Positions 12,527-25,186 of a stretch of 64,000 nucleotides of DNA are shown piece after piece (within the stretch, counting starts at the first letter, position 1; each line of letters begins with the position of its first letter). The position numbers and the translations under genes are program-made. A model generated the notes under the pieces. That model was not told where the DNA came from. It searched no databases and saw nothing but the letters and a program-made list of their open reading frames with translations. Origin of the DNA: Sphagnum magellanicum (taxonomy: Eukaryota > Streptophyta > Sphagnopsida > Sphagnales > Sphagnaceae); NCBI GenBank assembly GCA_021904315.1, contig CM038911.1:14171390-14235389 (forward strand). The letters are read 5' to 3'.

Positions 12527-15500
12527 ATGCCACCCAAGAAGAACTGCAAGCAACCGCAAGGCTCCATGTTAAAGGAGCCCGCCGAGGACCAAGTAGCCCC
12601 GTTGGAATCCATTGGTGAAGAGGAACCAAGGCTCCGGGAGGACCAAGATGAGCTCGAAAGTGAGGAGGAGCCAAGGAGCTCGGTCCTATTCACCCAAGAG
12701 CAACTTGAAGTACTTCTCAAGATGGGGAGGCCCGACTTCGGTGAGTTGGCGGCGGCCCTCAAAACGGGAGTCGCCAAGGGTGAAAGGTTTCAACCGGCCA
12801 AGCCTGGGAACTTCGATGGTGCCCGCGACCGCAAGGTTGTGGATGCTTGGCTTGCGGAGATGGACGACTACTTGCATGCCGCCAAGGTGGGCCGGCATTC
12901 CGCTGTGGAGCTTGCTTAATCCTACTTGAAAGGCTATGCCGCCACATGGTGGCGGACGGTGAGACAAGAGGAGGGCAAGAACCATGGCTATACGTGGGAG
13001 TTTTTCAAGGATCGCATTGAAGCGGAATTCATCCCGAGAAACTCCGATTACATTTCTAGGTGCAAACTCTGTGACCTTGTGAATGCCACAAATGAGAATT
13101 TGAGGCAATATGTGAAGGCTTACTCCGAATTCATGCTTGAGGTCTGGCACATGCATGAGATGGACCGTGTGTGCCAATTCGTGATGGGGCTTCCAACTTG
13201 GGCCAAGCGAAAGCTTGAGGAGAGTTGGCCCACCTCATTATCTGAGGCCATCACGAAAGTGGAGAATTTCTCAGATGTGGGGCGGAGTGACAAATCCGGG
13301 TTCAAGAAGGACAACAAGTTCCTTCACAAGAAACCAAGGCATGAGGGGGAATGGAACCGGGGGCAAGGGAGCCCAACCAAAGAGAAGCCCAAATTCCAAG
13401 GCTCGGGGTTCAAACCAAAAGGAAGTTTTGTGAAGAAGGGGGCTCCTTTCAAAGGGAGCCAAACCAAGGGAGATCTTGGGGTGAAGCCCAAAGGAGCATG
13501 TTTCAATTGTAATGAAGTGGGGCATTACTCCAAAGATTGTCCCAAGTCCAAAACGGGGAGCTCTAAGGTACTCGCTCTCAATGCCCAACCGGAATGCAAT
13601 CGACTTATCTTCTTGAAGGGGAAAATTGCTAAGCGGGATCTCTTATGTCTTTTGGACACAGGGGCTTCTCATAACTTCATAACTCGGGAGAGCGCCAAAA
13701 GGATGGAGCTCCACTTGGAGGAGCTCAAGGCACACATTGAGGTGCAATTCGCGGATGGGGTTCCCCATCCAACTACACTACAAGCAAAAGGAGTGCCTCT
13801 CCAATTGGGGAATTGGAGAGGAAAGGTAGACTTGTTAGTTTCCACCTTGGGTGGAATGGAGTGTGCTTTGGGAATGGAATTCATTACCCAAAATAATGTG
13901 CTCATTGAAGGGCACAATAGGTTAGTTAGAATCTCATCTAAAAGTGGGATTGTGTGAGTCAAGTCACAAGAGTTGCCTTGTGTGGGTGGTCCAACCTTCC
14001 ACTTTATGTTGGGAAAAGCTTGGGAAAGAGAATGCGTGGGAGGTTTTGGCATGATGTGTGTCATGCGGGTGTTGGATGAGTATCAGCCCAAGGAAGCCAC
14101 CAAGTTGGTGACTTCCGCCAAGTGCATAAAGCGAGTTTTGGAAGAGTTCCCAGATGTGATGCCCGAAGAGTTGCCCGAAGAGTTGCCCCCGAGAAGATGT
14201 GTTGATTATGCGATTGAAGTGATGTCGGGAGTGAAACCTCCCGCCAAGGCCCCATACCAAATGAGTCATGAGGAGTTGAAGGAGTTAAAGGTTCAACTCG
14301 AAGAACTCCTCACCAAAGGTTACATCAAACCAAGTAAATCGCCATATGGGGCACCCGTCCTTTTTGTTCACAAGAAGGATGGGACTTTGAGGATGTGTGT
14401 TGATTATAGAGCACTCAACAAGGCAACGATGAAAAATCGGTATCCATTACCTTGCATCGATGATCTATTTGATCGTCTTTCGGGAGCCAAGGTTTTTAGT
14501 AGAATTGATCTACGTTCGGGGTATTACCAAATAAGGATCAAAGAAGGGGACGAAGAAAAGACCGCTTGCCGCACAAGGTATGGTTCATACGAGTTCTTGG
14601 TGATGCCCTTTGGGCTCACCAATGCACCCGCAACATTTTATACTCTCATGAACGACATTTTCCGAAAATGGCTTGATGATTTTATGGTCGTCTACATAGA
14701 TGACATTTTGATTTATAGTAGTTCCATGGAGGAGCATGCGGAACACCTTCGCAAGGTGTTCCAAAGGCTAAGGGAAAACAAGTTGTATGCGAAGCTCGAG
14801 AAGTGCGAATTTGGGGTGACGAAAGTGAACTTTCTTGGTCATAGGATAACTCAAGAGGGCTTGGTGATGGATGATCACAAGGTCAAGGCAATTTTGGATT
14901 GGGAGCCGCCAAAGTCGGTTCCCGCCTTGAGATCCTTTTTAGGATTGGCCTCCTATTACCGCAAGTTCATCAAGAACTTTGCAAAGAGAGCGGCTCCTTT
15001 GACAAACCTCTTGAAGAAGTCCGCCATCACTTATGAATGGGATGAAGCATGTGACGAAGCCTTTGGAACATTGAAGGGCATTTTGGTGAAGGCGCCGGTG
15101 TTGAAGTTGCCCAACTTTGACAAGGAGTTTGAAATCCATTCCGACGCCTCCAACTTTGCAATTGGGGGTGTCATAGTGCAAGATGGAAGACTGGTAGCCT
15201 TTGAAAGCAAGAAGTTGAGTGAGACGGAGAGAAGGTGGCCAACCCACGAGAAGGAAATGTGGGCGGTCATACATTGCCTTAAGACTTGAGGCCATTACAT
15301 AAGCTCCAAAGATGTGGTGGTGTGGACCGACAATGTGACATTGAAGTATTTCTCCACTCAACCCAAGTTGTCATCGAAGCAAGTAAGGTGGCAAGACACA
15401 TTGGCCTTGTTCAATGTGGACATCTGGCACAAGCCGGGAAAGGAGAACATAGTCCCCGATGCCTTGAGCCGAAAACACCAACTTAGAATGGTGTGTGTGG

Positions 15501-16983
15501 GAGAGTCGAAACTTCAAAAGGAAGTTAGACTAGCGAGTCGCCGGGATGCTTTTGCCAAGGAGGCAAGGCAAAGCATTCAAAATGGAGCCAAGTCCCACTT
15601 CCATTTGAGAAATGGATTATTGTGGTACAAACAAAATCGACTCTATGTGCCGGAAGGGAGAATTAGGGACACACTTTTGAAGGAATGTCATGATGGACCG
15701 CTTGCGGGCCATGGTGGTGCAAAGCGCACCACAACATTCTTAAAGAAGTCCTACTATTGGCCCAACTTGAAGCTTGATGCGGAGGAGTATGTGAAGACTT
15801 GTTTGGTTTGCTAACAAAACCGAACTCTTAACAAGAAGCAAGCGGGTTTGTTACAACCTTTACCAATTCCGGAGGGGCCGTGGGAAAGTGTGTCAATGGA
15901 CTTCATGGTGAGCTTGCCCCCTTCCAAGGGGTTTGATGCCATCATGGTTGTGGTGGATCGATTTAGCAAGATGGCACGCTTCATCCCCACAAAAGATGAA
16001 GCCACGGTTCAAGAGACGGGAAGGTTGTTCTTCTCCCACTTTTTCAAGCATCGTGGGCTTCCAAAGGACATAGTGTCGGATTGAGACCCGAAGTTTACAA
16101 GTAAGTTTTGGCGGGCCTTGTGGAAGCGAATGGGGTCGGAATTCAAGATGAGCACTTCGTTCCGTCCCCAAACCGATGGGCAAACCGAAAGGGTCAACTC
16201 GGTGATCCAACAATTCTTAAGGAATTATGTGGCGGCGGATCAACAAGATTGGGTGGACCATTTGGAGTTAGTCGAGTTTTGTTATAACAACTCGGACACT
16301 CCGCAACTGGGTCCACCCCATTCCAAATGGTGACGGGCAAGTCACCAATTGTGCCCATGATTTGGGCAACACAAGGACAAACTCCAAGTGATGCAAGTGA
16401 GGAAGTGCCAATGGTCACATAATTTGATGAAGAGAGGCGGCGCCTTTGGGAGTTGGCAAAAACCAACTTGGAGAAGGCGCACAAAAGGTACAAGGATTTT
16501 GCGGACAAATCCCGACGAGAGGTGAAATTTCAAGTGGGAGACGAAGTGTGGTTGAACATCAAGAACTTCCGATTACCCGAAGGATTAAGTCATAAGTTCT
16601 TGGGCCCATATGCGGGTCTATTCAAAGTGTTGGAAAAGAAACTTTCTGACACTTATAAGTTAGAACTACCGGAAAATCTTAGAGTTCACCCCACATTTCA
16701 TGTTTCTTTCTTGAAGCCGGTCGCCCGTGATGCCTCAAGGCCTAATCGAGAGCACACCTCAAGGCCCCCACCGGACTTGGTTCATAATGAACCAGAGTTT
16801 GAGGTGGAGGTCGTGCTCAAATCAAGGCAACTTAGAGGTCGAGAGCGGGAATACCTAGTTAAGTGGAAAGGATACCATTCAATAGAAGCTTCTTGGGTGA
16901 ATGAATCCGACATGGAACATGCCCAAGAAGCCATAGAAGAGTTCCACACTAGATCGGCAAAGAAGAAAAAACGTAGAATGTGA
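12527..16983 (+). pseudogene. gag-pol polyprotein of the chromovirus, broken
   Basis: The reading frame starts at the ATG at 12527. Gag covers about 12800-13560 and ends in a CCHC zinc knuckle (CFNCNEVGHYSKDC, about 13498-13540). The protease has LLDTGASHNFI at about 13650. Reverse transcriptase has the catalytic YIDDILIYS at about 14695. RNase H ([11 protein letters not shown]) lies at about 15137. Integrase has an HHCC region at 15690-15830 and a DDE core with MDFMV near 15896 and QTDGQTERVNS near 16170. A chromodomain (EYLVKWKGYHSIEASWV) closes the frame near 16850-16950. In-frame stops lie at 12917, 13955, 15287, 15812, 16082 and 16420, and a one-base loss near 16285-16292 shifts the frame. 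Each stop is one C-to-T or G-to-A change from a sense codon. The product would copy the element and integrate it, with the chromodomain guiding it to marked chromatin. Confidence 0.93.
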
Positions 16984-17685
16984 TGAGGACATCACCTTTC
17001 TTTTAGTGGGGAAGAGTGTCCCATAAAATGTACCACATCAAGTTGCAAGTGAAATAAAGGCATTAAAACTTCCAAGAGATTGTATCATGAGAAATTTGTA
17101 TAAGGCAAATAAAGTTGTAAAATGGCATGGGACAAATGGAACTATTTCGTGTAGGCCCAAATGACATGCACATGCCTTAAGTGCATCCCGAAGGGTTGGT
17201 TGGCAGTGTGGCCAATGCAGGAAGTCATGACCCCGCTCACATACTTTAAGTGTAGTTTGGGTCTTGGGTTTGGCAAACCCAAGTGTTGCTTTTCGTACCT
17301 TGATAAGCAAACCTTTTAGTTAAGGCTTGGTTGTTGTGACCAAAGCGCGAGATATGAAAAGGAGTCATGTCAAATAGCTTAGGTCAAGGGTAGACTTGAC
17401 TTAAGTCCTCATGAGGGGAAGAATGAAAAAGTTCCTCCCAAATGAGGAGCTTCGTCAAACTAAGATAGTTTAGTCCTCTTTTGACGAAGCGTTGGATGAG
17501 GGTTTCCATAAGACCCTCTTGGACTTGTCAAGAAAGTGTTGGAATCTTGGGGACGCCTAAATTAGCTTGAGACAAGGTCCAAGCCGCAAAAAGTCGGCAA
17601 ATGGCCAAGGATCCAAAATGAAGCAATTGCAATTGTTCGAAGGAAAAAGTTTAAGTGTCAATGAGGACATTGACCTCTTTCTTCT
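16984..17685 (+). other. 3' untranslated segment of the chromovirus, with a second polypurine tract
   Basis: About 700 bp between the gag-pol stop and the functional polypurine tract. No coding motif is visible. Its start (about 16983-17020) closely resembles its end (about 17660-17703): both read atgaggacat, then a pyrimidine run, then an agtgggg purine tract and TGTC. The inner tract at 17005-17016 therefore looks like a duplicate of the real one. Confidence 0.7.
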
Positions 17686-17697
17686 AGTGGGGGAGAG
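17686..17697 (+). other. Polypurine tract (plus-strand primer)
   Basis: AGTGGGGGAGAG abuts the TG of the 3' LTR at 17698, which is where the plus-strand primer of LTR retrotransposons must lie. Confidence 0.85.
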
Positions 17698-18518
17698 TGT
17701 CGCAACCCCACTTTGGCCAAGTGTGGGGGTGAAGCCCAACACTTGGAAAAGTTGGAGGTTTGGAGTCCTCCGGGACTCCCGAATGTTCAGAGCTCGACAG
17801 CAAGGCCCAAAACACCTCGCATTGGGGTGTTCTTAGTGTCATTGGAAAGGTCTTGAAACGTAGATATCGAAAATGGCCTCACATTGTCAATTCGGACATC
17901 TACAGCCCAAGTTATGGGCAAAAGAAGGGCCGGGAGTCAAACTGGCAGTTTGACTCCCGACCACTAAAAGTCGGGAATCGACCTCTTCCCGACGTCGCCT
18001 TGAAGAGTGTGACACGGCTTTGAAAAGCTCTCGACGAGAGCTACAACATTGATTTAGGACTCGTCCCGATCTGAGTTCGGGGCGAGGAGCTATGGCCGTT
18101 CAAAGTTCCAAGAGTCCAGCCGGGACACTTTCGGGACTCCATTTCGGGAGTCCCAACAAAATGTGCCATTCGGATGTAGCCTCCGCGACCAGCCGCAAAG
18201 AATACTATAAGGGGGAAGGTGGTGACTTCCCCCGAGTCCGGGCCGTGGTGAGTCTTGTGTGTCCAAGTGCCCATGGCAAGTCCCAACACCCAAGGGTGTC
18301 CGGAATGCTAAACTAACTCGATTTGGTTGGTTTTTGGATGCAGATTCACACGAGCTAAGCTAGTCCTTCTTCCTAGTCTAATCCCTGGGCTCCCAACTCG
18401 ACCCTCTACCCCTTTTTAGAGTTGGAAGCCGGGAACGTGCTACCAAGTCTCAACTTTCCGCAACTTGACTTTGTGAAACCCTCGAGTGGGTTTCACCCCG
18501 TGACTTGGGAGCGCGTCA
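17698..18518 (+). repeat. 3' LTR
   Basis: This 821-bp copy starts TGTCGCAACC and ends GCGTCA, so it has the canonical TG...CA ends. It is followed by the target duplication AAATT. It matches the 5' LTR without gaps. Confidence 0.95.
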
Positions 18519-18900
18519 AAATTACTTCAATCTTTAAAGATTTACCTAAACTCAATGTTTTACTCCTTAATTGAATTGTTATAGTCCTTGGAAATGTCTA
18601 AAGAATATTTATTGCACTTATTGAAATGTTTTAGTCCTTAGAATTATGTCTATAACAATGCCTTTTCCTAATTCAAATGCCTTAATCCTTTAAATCATGT
18701 TTTTTTTGTAAAACTTTATTAGCTATTGATGTGTTTAAATGCTTTAAAATGTTTACATTACTGTTGTACTCTTTCTTGATGTGTTGAATAGTCCTTATAA
18801 TTATCCATTGCAATGTTTTATTGGGTTGGTTCATGTGCTTGTGTCCTCTTAAAAAGTAAGGAAATAATGAATTGGAGTGTTTGGTTCCTTCAAAAATATC
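18519..18900. repeat. Degenerate minisatellite of about 50 bp, right part
   Basis: The TTATTGAAATG...TCCTTAGAAATGTCTA unit resumes directly after the retrotransposon, with unit starts near 18568, 18618 and 18669, and fades out by about 18900. It is the continuation of the array at 11225-11662. Confidence 0.7.
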
Positions 18901-19365
18901 TTTCATGTTAGGTTCTTGTGGTCCTTCAATCAAGAGCTTGCATCGAGATCTAGTGTGGTACTCACAATTCATAATCTTATTATTGCAACTTGGGGATGTA
19001 AAAGAATCTTAATAAGTAGAATCTTAAAGCACAAATGAGATGTAACTATGGCTAATTAGTAAGGTGCCCATGTACTAATTGGTTATTTCTTTTGTAGTTT
19101 GAGTTCTTCATGACCTTAAAAGACAAGCATTCGTAGGTGCAGATCGGGTTTGCATTATTCTAAGGCTTGAAGCCTTGGTTTGTGTGTTGACTAAAAGTTT
19201 GGAACACCTATTGTTGTCGATATCATACAAAGTTAAAGGCTTATGCGTGGGATTAATGACATGAAGGCACAAGGGAAAGGCACTCATAATGATTGTAATT
19301 ATAGATGTGGAGATGTCTGCCACCTTCAATAGATACCACTGTAGCAACAAACTACCCAACAGTCT

Positions 19366-20623
19366 TTGCCAATAAGATCAAATATGTGCATTACTTCATC
19401 TGTTACCTTTATTAGTGTCACGCATTTATGGACATTAATGGCTTGTGTTAAGCCTAAGCCCTCACTTTGGCATGATAGACAATGCTTATTGGGCCAACGT
19501 CATAACTATGGTGTTGATATCTTCAAGGTTTGTCCAAAGGAATTTCAATTTGAAAAACTAATATCTTGGAAGAGTATAAGGTATGAAGTTGTGGGATTCA
19601 CAGAAGAAAGCAAGGAAAATAAGGCATCCAAGATGGAATACAATGAGACATCACCACATGATTTCATTCAATACCTAAAGCTACGTTTGAAGGAATTTGT
19701 GCTCCATAACTATGTAGCACATTAGCAAGATGTGTGGTTTAAAGAGGTGTTGAGTACTCTATCTAATAACATGGTCATTTCTTACATTGATTTCTCTGAA
19801 AACTACACCATGAAAGTTCAAAATGAAATTCAAAATATGCATTGGCATAATTTCCAAGTGACCATTTTGGTTCACATTACTTATCGTTGTAATCTAGAGT
19901 ATGATCTTGCTAACCCAAACTCTCAAGTCTTTAAAGAAGTTCACTATTATGTTTTTGATGACAATAGCCATGACACATTTTTTGTTCAACATGCTTTTAG
20001 GTTGCATTGGAAATTTTTGCAAGCAAGAGATTGTTTTCCAAGTTTGCATGTGGTTTGGAGTGATGGCTACTTTAGTCAATTCAAAAGTGTTAGAGCTTGG
20101 TAATTTGTATGTCATTACCCCATGTTGACTACAAGATTGGATTTAACAAGAGGTTGTCAGATGGTGTGGAATTATTTCACTACAAGACATGGGAAGGGAG
20201 AGGTTGATGATGTAGGTGCTTTGCTCAAATGTGAAGTCCAAAAGGAGCAAATCAAGCCTACTGGATTAAAAATTCAAAATGTTGCTAAAATGGTGGCTTA
20301 TTTAAAAGCTAAATCAAACAAATACCATGTTGCCTCCTCCAAGGTTAAATGACACATCAACAAGTATTTCCATGAAATGAAAGTCGAGGATGTGGATAAA
20401 TCCAGTCCATTTGAATTTGAAATAGTGCATGGAAGTAAAAGCATGCACCACATTTGGTCTATCTCAAATAAAGACCCTACCTTTTGCTAATGTTGTCAAT
20501 TATCCTACATGTGTTGGCTGTATTGATCACAACCTTCATTATTGTTGTGTTTATCATGAACATGTCCTTGATTGGACCTTAATTAGATTAAGGCCTCGAA
20601 ATGCAATTGAAGTTGCTTTTTAA
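19366..20623 (+). pseudogene. Broken transposon-type gene with SDG..QFK and HGKGE motifs
   Basis: One frame carries recognisable protein from 19366 to about 20350, interrupted by stops at 19723 (TAG), 20101 (TAA) and 20350 (TGA). The C-terminal part (about 20440-20623) continues in another frame after a shift. Key stretches are WSDGYFSQFKSVRAW (near 20055) and RHGKGEVDDVGALLK (near 20190). Upstream are ENYTMKVQNEIQNMHWHNFQ and VHYYVFDD. These resemble a family of uncharacterised, multi-copy, transposon-like proteins that I recall from mosses, ferns and some animals; the spaced aspartates (SDG, VDD) would suit a DDE-type nuclease, but that is inference. I cannot name the superfamily. It is dead as written, and I found no terminal repeats. 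Confidence 0.65.
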
Positions 20624-23600
20624 CATTTTCATATCTTTTTTTTTGTTTTTTTGCATGCTCATGGTCATTAGTTGGTTTAACTTCAACACTCCTAATTTCT
20701 TTTTGGTCCATTAACCTCTAACCTTGCATTATGTCAAAACATGGCATTGACTCTTTCATACAATTAATAATTATGTTTGGGTACTAGCTTGATCACATTG
20801 GTTATTGTGAATAGTTTCCATGTTCATGTGCTTCAACTATCCAATGTAACATGCATGCTCTTGTTGGTTACTTAGCCATAACCAACTTTAAGGGTTGATT
20901 TGTTGACATCTTTTTGTGATTGGACATGCATGTCCTAATTATATTGTTTATTAAACTATTTGTATCTCATTCAATGTGTGGACAAAAAATGATCCACATT
21001 CATTTAATGAATATGTTATGGATGTAAATGATTTTAGTTATTGTGATCAAGGCCATTGGTTCAATGTTTTTTTTGCAATTTTGTGACATTGTTCAAAAAA
21101 ATCATTGTGCTAGTTATCAATAGACTCTTGTTGGTTACTTAGTCAATAGTTGTCTCAAACATTGAAATTTGAGCCCTTAACAAATCCTTAATTAATCTCC
21201 CCACCCAAAATCTTAGGAGGAACACTAAGTGTTAAAATTTTATGTTACCTATGTCAAAAAAATGTATTGTTAGGGGTATGATGTGTAGAAATGCTTTTTA
21301 CCCACCCTATTATTACTTAATTTCTAATACACAAATATTGAAGTCATTCTTCATATTTGAAGAAGCACCTAAGATACAAAGATTTTTTTAATATGCTATG
21401 AAATAATGAAATGTTCTAGATATATTTTAAATATATTTAAATGTAAACATTATATTTACATTTAAATAAATTATAAATTATACTTTTTTTTTCAATAAGT
21501 TGCACCTAATATTTTGTTTGCATGCCATTTGGAATAAAATAGAAATAACCTCTCCAAACATACCATATGTACTTACCATATTTTTTAATTTCTTTCCAGC
21601 TAAATAATGGAAAGGTGGCAAAGCAAAATACCTATGTAAAGTGTAATGTTTTTCACAATGATTCAAATGTCAATGGTGTGAAAGGATCCTTCGATTCACC
21701 TTCCTCCATGCTTGGTTACTAGTTTATTAATACCAATTTATTTACTAACCTACTAATTGAACATAAATTAATACTTAATACTTAAGATTTTTAGCACACA
21801 AATATTATATTTTTCTATGCATTTTTTAATACTGGAAATTAACACATACCATATGTTAATTATATCTTGATTCTTAAAAAACATAATCCTATATAAAACC
21901 TAATGAAATTATAATTTTTACCCAACAACCAATATATAAGAACTTATATTTTTGCTCATACATTTTGTAAATTCAAAGAAGAGTGTTTCCTAAAGTTATG
22001 GACTTTTTTCTTCTAGTGAAATTTGGAGGACATGCTCATAATTTTGAAGGACCCTACTTTGAAAGCTTATAACACTTAAGATGAAAACTTCAAATAACAA
22101 AAGGATTTTTTTTTTTTTCAAATTTCAAAATGAAGACCTTAAAATCACAAAATTTTGTAAAGTTCATCTACATATCTAAATCGACTTTTCAAAGATCCAT
22201 GTTTTTAGAAGTGTTGAAAATGTTTAAATTAGTGTTATTTGAACATAGACATAGAAATAAAGTTAACTTCTTGACATCATTTAAATGATTTAATTTGAAA
22301 CTCAATTTCATTGAGTTCAAAATCCACTAAATATGGACTTTCAAAATGCACTTTCAACTTCCCATTTTAGTCCATCTTAGTGTGCTTTCACCATTGAAAA
22401 TATATACAATACATTGGTCACCATATTGCTATCTTCACAATAAGAAACTTAAAACTATTGATATGTTGTTCGAATGATTGTGAAATATCCAATGTAATCA
22501 ATCTTGATTCCAATGACTTTTAAGTATCCATGGAGTTACAAAAGTGTACGGTGGTAGTTGAAGGCTCTTTCAAGCGAAACGGCAAATACCTATCTTGTTG
22601 TGATATTTTTCAAAAATAATTCACACATGTGTCACCATAGTTTATGGACCTGTTTAAGAAATTGAAAAATGCCAATAAATGAAAGTTTTAAGGTTAATTT
22701 TTTTAAAAAAATTTAGAGTAACATTTACACTTCTCATTACCTAAACCACAAAAAGAAAAGACCTTAAAAAACAGATCCCATTGAATTTATGTGTTATTTT
22801 TTTTCAAAATCAATTTAATTTTTCCAACTTACAATCTTCCAACCTAATGTTCTTACATTCATGATCATTGGGTCACAATGTTGTCCTTCATACTTTCATA
22901 AGTTGTGGTTACCAACCATTCATGGTTGGATGTTTTTCCCTTTGATGTCTGTTTCAAGTAACCCCAAGTGTCAACAATTGGTTGACATACATTCCACCAT
23001 ATGAAAGGGTTGAAAAGACTACTAAAATAGTTGAACCTTGTTTATGAATATGCTTGTATTTCAACGACAAAAATGGTACAAGTTTACAAAAGAAAACTAT
23101 CAATTAAAATTTTTTTGGGGGGTAATTTACTTGAAAAAAATGGTGGCATTCAAATAAATGCAACTGTATTACCTGAAATATTCCCTTTTTTTTTTTTTTT
23201 GGTTGCAACAATATGATTATTTCAATTAGAGATATTGGATGATCATATTAAGGCCACTGACAAAAATGAAATCTAATTCTCTTTAGCATATGTTGGGTTT
23301 CCAAGATCACAAGTAAAAATCAGAAAAAAAAGAAAACCTCCAATTTATTTATTTATTTATTTATTTTTGAAATCTATTTTCAAGTGAAAGATTATATTGT
23401 CATAAGTTTAACTAGTTTTTTTTTTCTTGTTGCTATGTAGTGTTGGAGATGGGAGCATATGAACCCAAACAGACCAAAGTCTTCAAACTTCAAACCTACT
23501 CATGAACCTTAACAAGCATCACCAAGTCAACTTCTTATAAAAACTGGGTAATAAGTGCATAAGGGGTGAAGGGGATTCCATGTTTGTATTTTTTGGGTCA

Positions 23601-23956
23601 CCCTATGGATTCTATTTTGTCACCTAATTACAAAAGGGACAAATGTCAACAATTGCCTTTATTTATCTATAGTTATAAAACAAGTCTAGACAATAATTGA
23701 TAATATAAAATAATTTTAAATGAATCAACAACTTTTTACTCTAATTTTCTAAAAAATTCTAACATATATATATATACAACCAACGAAATAAACCAGTGCC
23801 TTCAAATGCACACCGACTCGGATATAGAAAAAACACAAGGGCAAGAAGGGTAAGGCAATAATTTGTTATTGTCCCTTTTTCACAAGAGTCAGAAAAAAAA
23901 GTGCCCATACTTCAGGATGAAGGCAATAGCTCTGTAGTAGGTTGAGCATCAACTAT
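20624..23956. other. AT-rich intergenic DNA without recognisable gene
   Basis: About 3.3 kb of AT-rich DNA. A (TTTA)n microsatellite lies at about 23344-23370. The word GTGTGCTTTCACC at 22380-22392 matches the outer end of the GGTGAAAGC TIR family in reverse orientation, but I found no partner end, so it may be a remnant. Confidence 0.55.
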
Positions 23957-23960
23957 GAAC

Positions 23961-24044
23961 CATCCATCCATCCATGATTCATTCATTCATTTAATCATTG
24001 ATTTCATTCATTCATTCATTCATCCATTGATTTCATTCATTCAT
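23961..24044. repeat. CATT/CATC tetranucleotide microsatellite
   Basis: Runs of CATC and CATT units, twice broken by a ttgatttcatt segment, at the left edge of the GC-richer MYB island. A long open frame across it only translates the simple repeat and is not a gene. Confidence 0.85.
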
Positions 24045-25186
24045 GTATGCAGTTGGGCATACTTTAGTGGTAACGTCGGATTTCTTCTGGTGACAAAACT
24101 GGCGGAGGGAGCCGTGTTGATGGATGAGATTAGCAGTAGAGTGTTTCATTCATCCAGGAACAAGAAGCCAGGCTTTCATTATGTGTACTCTGTACTTTTG
24201 TTGCCTGTTTCCTCCGCCCCTGTCTTCGTCGCCGTTGTCGTCGCGTTCCTCTTCGTCTTCTTCGCAGGAAAGCGCCGCCCAGGATTTTGGATCTGCAAGG
24301 CAGCTTTGGACAACTGCGATCGAGTTCTTTGGCAGAAGCAGCAGGTATTCCTGAAATCAAGCCGACATTTGAAGCTGCTGGTATCCAATTGGGGCATTTA
24401 AAGATCAAATATGCAGATGGAGCTTTTTGAATCCTATATTATTGCCGTGAGCTTGCAAGCTTGAATATCATACCTTCGGAATCTCATGTGCTGAATGGGT
24501 TTCTCCCTCGCTCGAAAACGTTGCGCTGCAGGCGCTTTCCGCTTCAGAAGAAATCTCTTCTCTCATGATCTCCAGGTCACGCGAACCATTTTGCTGCAAC
24601 ATATATAACGGAGCAGGAGTTGGGGTGCAGCAGCAGCAGCAGCAGCTGTTGGGTTCCATTTCCGGCCGGCAGGCGGCTCATCACTGCTCTGTTCATGTCA
24701 GCTGGTCTAGACCTAACATGAACTCAAGCTGAAGCTTTCTTTAGTATTATAATTCTATTTTCTTTGATTTTTGAGTCGCTCGCGGAGCTGCAGCAGCAGG
24801 AGCAGCTGATCAGCACCTTCGACAACTTCTACGTTAAAGCGGTTGTTTGATGATGCGATCACCGGATCACAAGCTGAGTTCAATATTTAGAAGGAATATC
24901 AAAATTGGTCTCAGCTTCATGAGCACAGCTCGTGACTTCGCCAGAATTTACATCTTCTAAATATATTGAGAACTGCAGTTCCTAGCTTATAAGAATGTTT
25001 TGATCATGACTCTTGCGCAGGTGAGAAGGTCGAGAAAGCTGGTGATCTACAGGCCGTCGAGGTGGTCGGACGTTCCCGAGCTTTTCACGAATTGAGAGTT
25101 CGATTTCTGTGTACGAAGTCCTAGCTAGGAGCGAGCTGCAGCAGTAGTTGCAGCGCCGCCAGGACGACGTCAGCCAGTTTCCAACC
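24045..25186 (+). promoter_or_regulatory. Upstream region and 5' leader of the R2R3-MYB gene
   Basis: About 1.1 kb of GC-richer DNA before the MYB start codon. A TATA-like sequence, catatataac, lies at about 24599-24609, followed by a CAG run at about 24629-24647. If it is the core promoter the leader would be about 550 nt. Short open frames at 24124-24354 and nearby have no recognisable domain. The true transcription start cannot be fixed from sequence alone. Confidence 0.35.

Larger units (their letters stand above)
11658..18523 (+). mobile_element. Complete but dead chromodomain Ty3/gypsy (chromovirus) LTR retrotransposon
   Basis: The element spans 11663-18518 (6856 bp) and is flanked by the 5-bp duplication AAATT (11658-11662 and 18519-18523). 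It has two 821-bp LTRs, a tRNA-Met primer-binding site, gag-pol in the order gag, protease, reverse transcriptase, RNase H, integrase, chromodomain, and a polypurine tract before the 3' LTR. The 3' LTR begins TGTCGCAACC and ends in CA. By hand count the LTRs differ at about 38 of 821 positions with no gaps, about 32 of them transitions, giving roughly 95% identity. The chromodomain places it among plant chromoviruses; I cannot choose between the clades. Six in-frame stops and one frameshift make it inactive. Confidence 0.95.

Noticed and set aside
21230..22392. A fourth complete GGTGAAAGC TIR element ending at 22392
   Set aside because: No convincing opposite end was found within about 1.2 kb; only an orphan terminal word is present.
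23955..24401. A 148-codon plus-strand open frame before the MYB gene
   Set aside because: Its N-terminal half only translates the CATT/CATC microsatellite and the rest matches nothing I know.
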